Assembly: GCF_010435915.1 (NCBI RefSeq)
Contig: NZ_JAAFZH010000013.1
Coordinates: 124,001-188,000, forward strand
Source: Spirosoma terrae
GTDB taxonomy: Bacteria; Bacteroidota; Bacteroidia; Cytophagales; Spirosomataceae
Reading direction: 5' to 3'
DNA length: 64,000 bases
Shown: positions 18,181 to 26,201 of the stretch, piece after piece
How positions within the stretch are numbered: position 1 is the first letter of the stretch
How the letters are laid out: every line of letters starts with the position of its first letter
Program-made: the position numbers and the translations under genes
Notes under the pieces: generated by a model
What the model saw: the letters and a program-made list of their open reading frames with translations, nothing else
Database searches by the model: none
What the model was told of the DNA's origin: nothing

Positions 18181-19821
18181 ATGACCCGACTGAGAATCCT
18201 GTTCGTACTGTTATTGCTGCCATTACTGGCTGCTGCACAGCAGTATGAATTTACGCACGACGATACGCTACGTGGTTCCATTACGCCTGAACGAGCCTGG
18301 TGGGATCTGGCTTTCTATCATCTAAAGGTTCGTGTTCAGCCTACTGATAGCACCTTAAACGGCTCTACTCTGATTCGGTATCGCGTTCTGAAACCAGGCC
18401 AAACCCTACAAGTCGACTTGCAGCGACCGCTTCGGGTACTGAAAGTGGAGCAGGACGGCGAATCGCTCAAATTTCGGCAGGATGGCAATGCCTATTTTGT
18501 TACGTTGACGAAGCTTCAGCAACCCGGACAAACCGAAGCCATTACGGTCTACTATTCTGGGAAGCCACGTATTGCCCGACGTCCGCCCTGGGATGGGGGT
18601 ATGGTGTGGTCGCGCGATAAGTCGGGGAATTGGTTTATTGCAACCGCCTGTCAGGGACTCGGAGCCAGTGCCTGGTGGCCTTGCAAAGATCACATGTACG
18701 ATGAGCCCGATTCAATGGCTATCAGCGTTACGGTACCAGAGGGGTTAATAGACGTATCAAATGGTCGATTGCGGAAGGTAACGACCAATGCCGATCATAC
18801 GCAAACGTATGACTGGTACGTATCGAATCCAATCAATAACTACGGCGTCAACCTGAATATCGGCAAATACGAGCACTGGAACGAAACCTATACCGGTGAA
18901 AAAGGCCCACTTTCTGTCGATTTCTATGCCCTTCGCGACGATATCGATTCGGCCCGAACGCAGTTCAAGCAGGTCAGTAAAATGCTGAAAGCGTTTGAAT
19001 ACTGGTTTGGTCCTTATCCCTTTTATGAAGATGGCTACAAGCTGGTTCAGACGCCTTACTTGGGTATGGAGCACCAGAGTTCCGTTACGTACGGCAATAA
19101 ATTCCGTAACGGCTATCTGGGCCGAGATCTATCACAAACCGGCTGGGGCTTGCTCTGGGACTTCATTATTGTTCATGAATCAGGCCACGAGTGGTTTGCG
19201 AACAATATTACCTATAAGGACGTAGCCGACATGTGGATTCATGAGAGTTTCACCAACTACTCCGAAAACCTGTTTACGGAATATTATTACGGGAAAGATG
19301 CCGGGGCCCAATACGTAATAGGTTGTCGCAATAATATACGTAACGACAAACCGATTATCGGCACTTACAATGTAAACCACTCAGGATCAGGCGATATGTA
19401 CTACAAAGGTGGTAATATGTTGCATATGATCCGGCAACTGGTTAACGATGATGAAAAATGGCGGCAGTTGCTGCGGGGTATGAACAAAACGTTTTATCAC
19501 CAGACCGTTACGACACAGCAGATCGAAACCTATATGATCCAGCAAACAGGGCTGAACCTCAAACCGGTTTTTGATCAGTATCTGCGCGATACCCGTATTC
19601 CGATACTGGAATATCGCCCGGTAGCCGGCGGCCTTCAATACCGCTGGACCAACTGCGTGGCTGGTTTCAACATGCCTGTCCGGGTTTGCCTTGATGAAGC
19701 CGGACCTTACAAGCTCTTGACGCCAACGGCTCAATGGAAGACCCTGTCGGCTAAAGGCGTTACTGTCCTGACGCCCGATGCAAACTACTACGTACTAAGC
19801 AAAACAGCCAGCAGCCTGTAG
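18181..19821 (+). CDS. M1 family metallopeptidase (secreted aminopeptidase-like)
   Basis: A 546-residue protein with a signal peptide (MTRLRILFVLLLLPLLAAA). The zinc site is complete: HESGHEWFANN (HExxH, about residues 332-336) followed 19 residues later by the third ligand Glu in MWIHESFTNYSE; GMEHQSSVTYG supplies the G-x-M-E-N-like substrate motif, here G-M-E-H. ATG 18181 is chosen because the signal peptide begins there; the earlier in-frame Met would overlap the S9 gene. Compared with aminopeptidase N it lacks the large C-terminal helical domain, as in short secreted Bacteroidota M1 enzymes. Probably paired in function with the S9 peptidase upstream. Confidence 0.88.
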   Translation: MTRLRILFVLLLLPLLAAAQQYEFTHDDTLRGSITPERAWWDLAFYHLKVRVQPTDSTLNGSTLIRYRVLKPGQTLQVDLQRPLRVLKVEQDGESLKFRQDGNAYFVTLTKLQQPGQTEAITVYYSGKPRIARRPPWDGGMVWSRDKSGNWFIATACQGLGASAWWPCKDHMYDEPDSMAISVTVPEGLIDVSNGRLRKVTTNADHTQTYDWYVSNPINNYGVNLNIGKYEHWNETYTGEKGPLSVDFYALRDDIDSARTQFKQVSKMLKAFEYWFGPYPFYEDGYKLVQTPYLGMEHQSSVTYGNKFRNGYLGRDLSQTGWGLLWDFIIVHESGHEWFANNITYKDVADMWIHESFTNYSENLFTEYYYGKDAGAQYVIGCRNNIRNDKPIIGTYNVNHSGSGDMYYKGGNMLHMIRQLVNDDEKWRQLLRGMNKTFYHQTVTTQQIETYMIQQTGLNLKPVFDQYLRDTRIPILEYRPVAGGLQYRWTNCVAGFNMPVRVCLDEAGPYKLLTPTAQWKTLSAKGVTVLTPDANYYVLSKTASSL

Positions 19822-19833
19822 GCAAGCTTATTT

Positions 19834-19890
19834 CCCGTAAACTAAAACATCCCGAAAGATCAGTTCTTTCGGGATGTTTTAGTTTACGGG
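19834..19890 (+). terminator. Long inverted repeat terminator after the M1 peptidase
   Basis: CCCGTAAACTAAAACATCCC... at 19834 pairs with its complement ending at 19890, leaving a very small loop around TCAG. The arm contains TTTTAG runs, so it can act on both strands. Confidence 0.7.
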
Positions 19891-20008
19891 CTTTGTAGAA
19901 ACTACCTGGCACGAAACTACCATTACGTTAAAAAACAGTTAAGTATCCGCTACAAATCAACTGACATACAACAACTTATTACAAAATTAGTTATTGATCG
20001 CCGTACTA

Positions 20009-20037
20009 CCTTATGAGTGTATGCAACACTCATAAGG
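20009..20037. promoter_or_regulatory. Perfect 12-bp inverted repeat upstream of the S41 peptidase gene
   Basis: CCTTATGAGTGT (20009-20020) and ACACTCATAAGG (20026-20037) are perfect complements around ATGCA. The element lies 59 bases before the S41 ATG, lacks a following T-tract and sits in an A+T-rich leader, so an operator or RNA structure in the 5' region is more likely than a terminator. No regulator is recognised. Confidence 0.45.
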
Positions 20038-20095
20038 GGTAAAACGTATTACTATATGACACGGTAACAAAACACGACTTAATATATAGAACTAC

Positions 20096-21571
20096 ATGAG
20101 ATCATATCCTATAATCAACGTATCGGCCGATATATCTGCATGGCAAAAGCCAGTTTTATGGATGCTGGCGAGTTTCACATGTCTCTTATCGTCCTGCAAC
20201 AAACCAGCCGATGAAGTCGCCCCTCAAACTACCACTACGTCAGTCTCTAATGCGAACAGCACCGTAGACAACTGGATTCTGGAAAACATGCGGGACTATT
20301 ACTACTGGAATGATAAGATTCCGGCAAATCCAGATACGACGCTTGCGCCGAGTGATTTTTTCGATTCAATTCTCTATGCATATGACGCTACGTTACGTCC
20401 CGACGGCGACCGGTTTTCGTGGATCGAAGAAAGCGCCGACCAGTTAGCCGCCGAACTAAGTGGAGAAAGCAAAACAACCGGCATGGAATTTACGCTTTAT
20501 CTGCGATCGTCAGGCTCTAGTGATGTCATCGCGCAGGTTCTGTACGTATTGCCAGGTTCACCAGCCGCTACGGCCGGTTTGAAACGAGGTGACATTATCA
20601 GCAAAGTAAATGGGCAGGGGATTACTGTTTCGAACTATGCATCTTTGTTGTTTGGCGATATTTCCACCTACACGTTCGGACTCGCTCAATATAGCAATCA
20701 GACGATAGTGGATACAGACGTAACAAAAACCGTAACAACAGCAGTGTTCCAGGAAAACCCCGTTTTCCTCGATTCAATCTATACGGTTGGCAGCAAGAAA
20801 ATTGGCTATCTGGTTTACAATCAATTCGTTCCTGCACCCAACGGGAGTGAAGGCAGTGAATATGATAATCAGGTAGACGCTATCTTCAGCAAATTCAAAG
20901 CAGCAGGAGTGAACGAGATGGTACTGGATTTACGGTATAATCCGGGTGGGTACACATCGTCGTCCGCTAATCTGGCCAGTTTGCTTGGGAAAGGCGTCGA
21001 CGCCAGCAAAACATATTTCAAGGAGTCCTGGAATGCTACGTTAACACCTTATCTGACCAAACAGTATGGTAGCGATTTTTTCATCCAGAAATTCAGCACT
21101 AAAGCTCAGAATATCGGCGCTAACCTGTCGAGGCTTTACGTCCTGACCACCGACATGACAGCCTCGTCCAGCGAGCTGATTATTAATGGCCTACGTCCTT
21201 ACATGACGGTCAATACAATTGGCACCAAAACGGTCGGCAAGAACGTAGGATCAATTACGATAACGGACGACAGTGGCAAAATCAAGTGGGGTATCCAGCC
21301 TATTGTGTTTAAATCGTTCAATAGCCTTGGCCAATCCGATTACTCATCTGGTTTCACCCCCACTGTTGAAGTTGAGGAACCGATTTCGCTCTATCCACTC
21401 GGCGACACCCGCGAAGCCTTGCTGAATGTAGCCTTAAGCCAAATTACGGGCTCTGCAGCCAGCGCTCGACAGGGCATATCAGCCAATTCGTTTAAAATGG
21501 TAGGGTCATCCATTCAACGTAAGGCGGGTGGTAGCCAAATGTTTAAACCAATAAAAAAACTCAACCTGTGA
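20096..21571 (+). CDS. S41 family peptidase lipoprotein (C-terminal processing protease-like)
   Basis: A 491-residue lipoprotein: signal ending LLSSC with lipidated Cys34, then the N-terminal helical domain common in Bacteroidota S41 proteins (NWILENMRDYYYWNDKIP), a PDZ domain (VLPGSPAATAGLKRGDIISKVNG) and the tail-specific protease domain with VLDLRYNPGGYTSSSANLAS and the catalytic Ser in DMTASSSELIINGLRPY (around residue 360). It should cleave C-terminal tails of exported proteins on the periplasmic or surface side. A single gene, followed by 345 bases without a clear ORF. Confidence 0.85.
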   Translation: MRSYPIINVSADISAWQKPVLWMLASFTCLLSSCNKPADEVAPQTTTTSVSNANSTVDNWILENMRDYYYWNDKIPANPDTTLAPSDFFDSILYAYDATLRPDGDRFSWIEESADQLAAELSGESKTTGMEFTLYLRSSGSSDVIAQVLYVLPGSPAATAGLKRGDIISKVNGQGITVSNYASLLFGDISTYTFGLAQYSNQTIVDTDVTKTVTTAVFQENPVFLDSIYTVGSKKIGYLVYNQFVPAPNGSEGSEYDNQVDAIFSKFKAAGVNEMVLDLRYNPGGYTSSSANLASLLGKGVDASKTYFKESWNATLTPYLTKQYGSDFFIQKFSTKAQNIGANLSRLYVLTTDMTASSSELIINGLRPYMTVNTIGTKTVGKNVGSITITDDSGKIKWGIQPIVFKSFNSLGQSDYSSGFTPTVEVEEPISLYPLGDTREALLNVALSQITGSAASARQGISANSFKMVGSSIQRKAGGSQMFKPIKKLNL

Positions 21572-21916
21572 GATACAGTGTCTTCCAGCAATGGTCTCTA
21601 AGTAATCCATATAACCCAGTTTCGGTTACACTGAAAGACCATCTCTAGCCATTTTTGCAGTAAAATTTGCCTCACTCCCCAACAATTAAGAATTTTTATG
21701 AAGTGTGCTCGTTAGTAAGTAAGAGCAGTTTAAAGTAATTTTGCAAAGCGCATTTGAGGTTCCGACCCGCTGGCATCAGGAATAGAAGGTAGATTCTCAT
21801 CCACAAGAGCTGTTCTATATTCGTCCTATCCGGTCTAGTCTGAGCGTCAAATGCGTTAGTCTTAACGCAAATACGTGTAACTTTACGGTTTAGTTCTTTC
21901 GTTTACGCTATCTTTC
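21572..21916. other. Intergenic region with a candidate -7 promoter element
   Basis: No gene seen. TAATTTTG at 21736-21743 matches the Bacteroidota -7 consensus TAnnTTTG, though no clear TTG -33 box is at the right spacing; it would give a leader of about 165 bases for the kelch operon. A second weaker match (TAACTTTA near 21879) is closer to the ATG. ATGGTCT and AGACCAT near 21590-21640 could form a hairpin ending the S41 transcript. Confidence 0.35.
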
Positions 21917-23020
21917 ATGATTCATTTTCCAATCCGATTTCGTTCGGCAACTGGCTCAGTGCCGAAGTCAACAACCCCCGCGACTGCAATTTCTCTAGAA
22001 GACCAGGATACAAAAAAACATCGTCGGTCACAGCTCATTAACTGGGCACTTGGCTTAGTCTGTATTGGCTGGACTGGGGCGCTCATCGGTTGTAGTAGTT
22101 CTGATACAGCGTCTACCCTGGGCGACTGGCGACGTCGTTCCGATTTTGAAGGGGTCGCACGGTCGGCAGCCACGGGATTCGTTATTGGTAATTTTGGCTA
22201 CCTCGGCACTGGTGTTGATGGGTCGAGCAACCGTCTGAAAGACTTCTGGGCCTACGATCAGACAAAAAACACCTGGGTACAATTAGCCGATTTTGGTGGT
22301 GTGGCCCGGACTACTGCCGTAGGTTTTTCGGTTGGTACAAAAGGCTATATCGGAACCGGTCTTAATGCAAACAGCGATAAGCTGAAAGACTTCTGGGAAT
22401 ACGATCAGGCTACCAATAAATGGACGCAGATTGCCGACTTCGGTGGTACTGCCCGCTATAGCGCTACCGCCTTTTCTATTGGTACGAAAGGCTATGTAGG
22501 TACCGGTAACGATGGCAACTACGTAAAAGATTTCTGGGCTTACGACCCAACGCAGAAGACCTGGACGAAAGTAAGCAGCTATAGCGGCTCAAAACGCATG
22601 GGCGCTGTCTCTCTTGTTATCAATGGCTTAGGCTACGTAGGTACGGGTAACAACAATGGCAGCACACAAAGAGACTGGTATGCTTACGATCCGGCTCAGG
22701 ATTTATGGGTTGAAAAGGCACAATTCACTTCAGACCAGTCTACCATTGCTCGCAGTTATGCAGTTGGTTTTGTTATCAACAACCTGGGCTATATTACAAC
22801 AGGAGATGCCAGCAGCACGACGGTTTGGCAATACACGCCGGGAACTGACACCTGGGCTACCCTCGGCACTTTTGAAGGTGCTTCTCGTCAATATTCGGTT
22901 GGCTTTGCTATTGGCGGCAAAGGCTACGTAACAACGGGACAACCTGTTGGCGGTACAACTCGTTATGATGATTTGTGGGAATTTGATCCAACCATAGCAC
23001 AGGATCTTGACAACAACTAA
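21917..23020 (+). CDS. Kelch-repeat beta-propeller lipoprotein
   Basis: A 367-residue protein with an unusually long N-terminal leader (about 40 residues) before a hydrophobic segment and lipobox LIGC (Cys59). Six kelch repeats follow, each with a G-F-x-I-G-x-x-G-Y-x-G-T-G strand and a F-W-x-Y-D...W-x-x-x-A-x-F-x-G segment. Such propellers bind carbohydrate or protein partners. In Bacteroidota this type is commonly grouped with DUF4907 and DUF4270 genes, as here, in an operon of unknown role. The gene overlaps the next by 14 bases. Confidence 0.8.
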   Translation: MIHFPIRFRSATGSVPKSTTPATAISLEDQDTKKHRRSQLINWALGLVCIGWTGALIGCSSSDTASTLGDWRRRSDFEGVARSAATGFVIGNFGYLGTGVDGSSNRLKDFWAYDQTKNTWVQLADFGGVARTTAVGFSVGTKGYIGTGLNANSDKLKDFWEYDQATNKWTQIADFGGTARYSATAFSIGTKGYVGTGNDGNYVKDFWAYDPTQKTWTKVSSYSGSKRMGAVSLVINGLGYVGTGNNNGSTQRDWYAYDPAQDLWVEKAQFTSDQSTIARSYAVGFVINNLGYITTGDASSTTVWQYTPGTDTWATLGTFEGASRQYSVGFAIGGKGYVTTGQPVGGTTRYDDLWEFDPTIAQDLDNN

Positions 23021-23372
23021 GCGTATCGACCGTAAAAAACGATATTCCAGCACAGACCTGATCCGAACTGGGCTGCTATTGATGATGCTGGGTCTTGCTA
23101 TCATAACAGGATATTTGTTTTATAGCTGGAACCCTCACTATTCAGTAAAGGTCTTTCATACACCATCTGGCTGGGGTTATGATATACTCAATAACGACAA
23201 ACCGTTTATTCATCAACCTACCATACCAGGCGTTCCTGGTCTGGTAGGTTTTCCTAACCGGGAACAGGCCCAGCGAGTGGGCGAACGGGTTGTTGAAAAA
23301 CTACAAGATGAGAAGGCTATGCCGACTCTGACCCATGACGAATTGCGCCAGTTAGGCGTAACAATTCCCTGA
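23007..23372 (+). CDS. DUF4907 family protein
   Basis: A 121-residue protein starting at TTG (overlapping the kelch stop) with a basic N-terminus, one membrane segment (LLLMMLGLAIITGYLFY) and a compact domain containing WGYDILNNDKPFIHQPTIPGVPG, F-x-N-R-E-Q-A and a C-terminal LTHDELRQLGV. This is the DUF4907 pattern: a domain of unknown function exposed outside the inner membrane. The first ATG lies inside the membrane helix, so the TTG start is favoured; translational coupling with the kelch gene would explain the weak start. Confidence 0.7.
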   Translation: MTTTKRIDRKKRYSSTDLIRTGLLLMMLGLAIITGYLFYSWNPHYSVKVFHTPSGWGYDILNNDKPFIHQPTIPGVPGLVGFPNREQAQRVGERVVEKLQDEKAMPTLTHDELRQLGVTIP

Positions 23373-23381
23373 TTTGTTTTT

Positions 23382-24719
23382 ATGATGCGTACTATCTGGT
23401 ACGCCGGTTTGTTATTGCTGACCGGTATTGTACTTTTCGCCTGCGAGTCGGGCGACCTTAATGTCGGGCAATCGGTTATCAACCCTACTGAGTTGGATAT
23501 TCAGCCAATTGATTCTGTAACCATTCGGACATCAACGGTACTGAAAATAGACTCACTTCCCACCTATGGTCCTCTTGACGCTAATATTGTTGTTGGGCAA
23601 TGGACAAGTGCACAGACGGGTAAACTAACAGCAAAAGGTTTTTCATCCATTGCTTACACCAATCACTCATTATTATCCCAGACAAATTTTCGTTTGGACT
23701 CCCTCGTACTGGAACTGAACTATGCCTACGCATATGGCGACACAACAACCGCGTTTAATCTGGGTGTCTATCGGTTAACCAGACCTTTAAGTGTAGAGCG
23801 AGCTTATTACAATACCAGTACGGTTAGTTACGAAACAACGCCTTTTCTTCAGCAAACCACCGTTCCAAGACCCAGAACCCGCCCAATACGGATGCGGCTG
23901 CCTGATGCTGTTGCACAGGAGTTTTATACGAAACTGGTCAATGGCGAAATTACTGATGGTACTACGTTGAACGAGTTTTTTACCGGATTTGCGTTCGTTA
24001 GTCAGGCGGCCAATGGAAATACCTTTTTAGGGTTTGTTAGTAGTGCGAGTGGACTGCGGCTTTTTTATCACGACACAGACGTAAGCCAGACGGCTGGCAA
24101 CGTATTGTTCCCGCTGCAATCAACCGCCCATTTTACGAACCTGACGAATGATCGTAGTGGCACTCCGCTGAAAGCACTGCAACAACGTGCTGATGCCGTC
24201 AGTAGCAACTTGACCGACAATACGTCGTTTATTTCGTGGGGAGCTGGTTTACAAACGCGACTGGAATTGCCGTATATCAACCAGTTCGAACGATCAGATC
24301 GATATGTTGCGCTGAATAGTGCTTTACTGGTTATAAAACCCGTTCGACAAAGCTTACTGGACAATACGCCCCCCCCTACTCAGTTGATCTTGTATGAAGT
24401 AAACGATAGGAATGAAATTCTCTCAACGGTACCGGGTACGGCTTCGGGCACTACAGCAGCCCTCGCCAGTTACGTTTATGATCCAACAGGACCGATCTTT
24501 ACTGACTCCTACACGTTCGATATCACAAGCTACGTAGGCCAGCTTATTAAACAGCGCATCCCCAACCGGGCTCTGTTGCTGACGGTCTATCCGCCAAGTG
24601 CAGCAAATGGACAGCCAACTTCCATACTGGAGATGATTCAGCGGACTACGCTGGGTAATCAACAACGGCAGAATGACCAGATGCAGCTACAGATTTTTGC
24701 TACGTCCACTGTTCGCTAG
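23382..24719 (+). CDS. DUF4270 family lipoprotein
   Basis: A 445-residue lipoprotein (WYAGLLLLTGIVLF, lipobox LFAC-ES) followed by the DUF4270 layout: LDIQPIDSVTIRTSTVLKID at the start, TNFRLDSLVLEL in the middle and FDITSYVGQLI near the C-terminus, separated by beta-rich segments. In other Bacteroidota these proteins accompany polysaccharide or cell-surface genes, but no activity is established. It begins 9 bases after the DUF4907 stop and is followed by a strong terminator, so kelch-DUF4907-DUF4270 is a closed three-gene operon. Confidence 0.82.
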   Translation: MMRTIWYAGLLLLTGIVLFACESGDLNVGQSVINPTELDIQPIDSVTIRTSTVLKIDSLPTYGPLDANIVVGQWTSAQTGKLTAKGFSSIAYTNHSLLSQTNFRLDSLVLELNYAYAYGDTTTAFNLGVYRLTRPLSVERAYYNTSTVSYETTPFLQQTTVPRPRTRPIRMRLPDAVAQEFYTKLVNGEITDGTTLNEFFTGFAFVSQAANGNTFLGFVSSASGLRLFYHDTDVSQTAGNVLFPLQSTAHFTNLTNDRSGTPLKALQQRADAVSSNLTDNTSFISWGAGLQTRLELPYINQFERSDRYVALNSALLVIKPVRQSLLDNTPPPTQLILYEVNDRNEILSTVPGTASGTTAALASYVYDPTGPIFTDSYTFDITSYVGQLIKQRIPNRALLLTVYPPSAANGQPTSILEMIQRTTLGNQQRQNDQMQLQIFATSTVR

Positions 24720-24744
24720 GACGATACGTAGTAAAATTCCTGAC

Positions 24745-24784
24745 AACGCTCAACAAGTTAAAACTTGTTGAGCGTTTTTTTTGC
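24745..24784 (+). terminator. Terminator closing the kelch-DUF4907-DUF4270 operon
   Basis: AACGCTCAACAAGTT (24745-24759) and AACTTGTTGAGCGTT (24762-24776) form a 15-bp perfect stem with a two-base loop, followed by eight T residues. Confidence 0.85.
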
Positions 24785-25006
24785 ACCATCCTGAGAGATG
24801 CTTAAAAAGTCTTAAAATGGCCTAAAAGAGCTCTTTTCTGGAAATACGATTGCAACAAGTTGGCAGGCCACTACGTAATTTATATAGAAGCCAGTACCAA
24901 CTAAAGATTAGCAACGCTACGTCACGAATTCGAAAAAAGCCTGTATGCCCTACCTGTACGTTACTTCTTAAACCGTGAAACAGCGGCCAAACTGAATAGC
25001 CCGACA

Positions 25007-25270
25007 ATGCAACGTACATTCGTGAAAACCGAATCAACCTATCCGGTTCATACACAATCGTCGGCCTTAAGCTCGCTTCTGTCAAATTCTGACGATGACT
25101 TCTACGGCAGCTTACAACGAATATGGAATAGTGTTGTTCAGTTGGAAGACCTGGGTATGATCCAATCGGAACAAGAAAAGTTTGTGTATGCCTACCGATT
25201 TGCCGAAGCCGAGCTCCATCGGGCCTATTCTGAAAAAGAGCCGATTTGTCTATCTCCTTCCTATCGCTAG
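25007..25270 (+). CDS. Small hypothetical protein (87 aa)
   Basis: An 87-residue soluble protein with no signal peptide and no motif I recognise. The second half is helical and acidic (DDDFYGSLQRIWNSVVQLEDLG, EKFVYAYRFAEAELHRAY). Its end lies 27 bases before the ATG chosen for the next gene, suggesting co-expression. The codon usage resembles neighbouring genes, which supports it being real; function unknown. Confidence 0.5.
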   Translation: MQRTFVKTESTYPVHTQSSALSSLLSNSDDDFYGSLQRIWNSVVQLEDLGMIQSEQEKFVYAYRFAEAELHRAYSEKEPICLSPSYR

Positions 25271-25296
25271 TCCCAAACTCCCTTTGCCTGATACCA

Positions 25297-25707
25297 ATGA
25301 AATCGTACCAGAACGAACACGTCGCCTTAACAGTAGACTGTAGCATTCATTTGTTGAGTCAGACATGGATCGGGATACCTTCCAGCGACAATTTCCAGCA
25401 AGGGTCACGGGTAAGTTTTGTATTAGCTCAACGCCATCAGATTAAGCGGTGGCTTATCGACTTGCAGGATCTGCGGCTGTTTAACCCTACAGATTTGCAG
25501 TGGTTTATTCATCACTGGCTTCCTAAAGCCGAACAAACCTTGTCCCATACCAGTCGGATTGCTATTGTTCTCAATGATCTGAATCAATTCAGCAAACAGG
25601 GCAGCGACCTGATCGTACGGGCTTCGATGAGCATCAATCCGCTTGTCATGAGTCGATACTGTCTTTCTAAGAAAGAAGCCCGGCAGTGGCTCCTACAATC
25701 TAGTTAA
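25297..25707 (+). CDS. Hypothetical protein, possibly STAS/SpoIIAA-like
   Basis: A 136-residue protein starting MKSYQNEHVALTVDCSIHLL. The core has alternating strands and helices: QIKRWLIDLQDLRLFNPTDLQWFIHHWLPKA, then SRIAIVLNDLNQFSKQGSDLIVRAS, ending with KEARQWLLQSS. The order and spacing resemble the STAS/SEC14-type (SpoIIAA-like) proteins common in Cytophagales, where a D-L-x-x-L strand precedes a helix, but no phosphorylatable Ser is in the usual place. An upstream in-frame Met at 25246 would overlap the preceding gene and is less likely. Confidence 0.5.
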   Translation: MKSYQNEHVALTVDCSIHLLSQTWIGIPSSDNFQQGSRVSFVLAQRHQIKRWLIDLQDLRLFNPTDLQWFIHHWLPKAEQTLSHTSRIAIVLNDLNQFSKQGSDLIVRASMSINPLVMSRYCLSKKEARQWLLQSS

Positions 25708-25748
25708 ACAACCATAAAACGGTACGTAATAAAAGGTGGTTTCACTAA

Positions 25749-25788
25749 CCCAAAAAGCCCGTACATATGGGCTTTTTGGGTTTTCTTT
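25749..25788 (+). terminator. Hairpin terminator
   Basis: CCCAAAAAGCCC (25749-25760) pairs with GGGCTTTTTGGG (25769-25780), followed by TTTTCTTTTA. Confidence 0.75.
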
Positions 25789-26201
25789 TACGTTTCTCAA
25801 TTCGTATCAGATCATCTTCTTTGTTCTGCAACAGGAAGCGATAATCCTGCGTATGGTCAAATAATACGGGCGATACGTAGTGCTGCTGGTCAGAAGAACG
25901 TTACGTATGGCTTGACGGCTGTTTTGAGCTGTACTATATCAACCACACGTTTTAGAAAAGCGTTGCTCCATAATAAGATTAAGGGATAATGCCCTTACTA
26001 TGAATGGATTTACTACGTATTATTTTGTATTTTTAGTAGCCCTGATCAGCAACTAATGGCGGTTGCCTAAAATCTAATCAGGAGTTTTGACCGCGTTCAC
26101 TGCCCGGAGACCTATACAGAAAAGCGGCCTGGTATGGGGGTTATCGATACGATAAAACGACATTATAGCGAATAGGATACTTACGGTTAATCGTTTCGCC
26201 T
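25789..26201. other. Gene-free spacer upstream of the T9SS protein pair
   Basis: About 410 bases with no ORF I can support. It is A+T rich around 25980-26050. No clear TAnnTTTG box and no hairpin stand out; the promoter of the following gene is probably here but I cannot place it. Confidence 0.3.
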
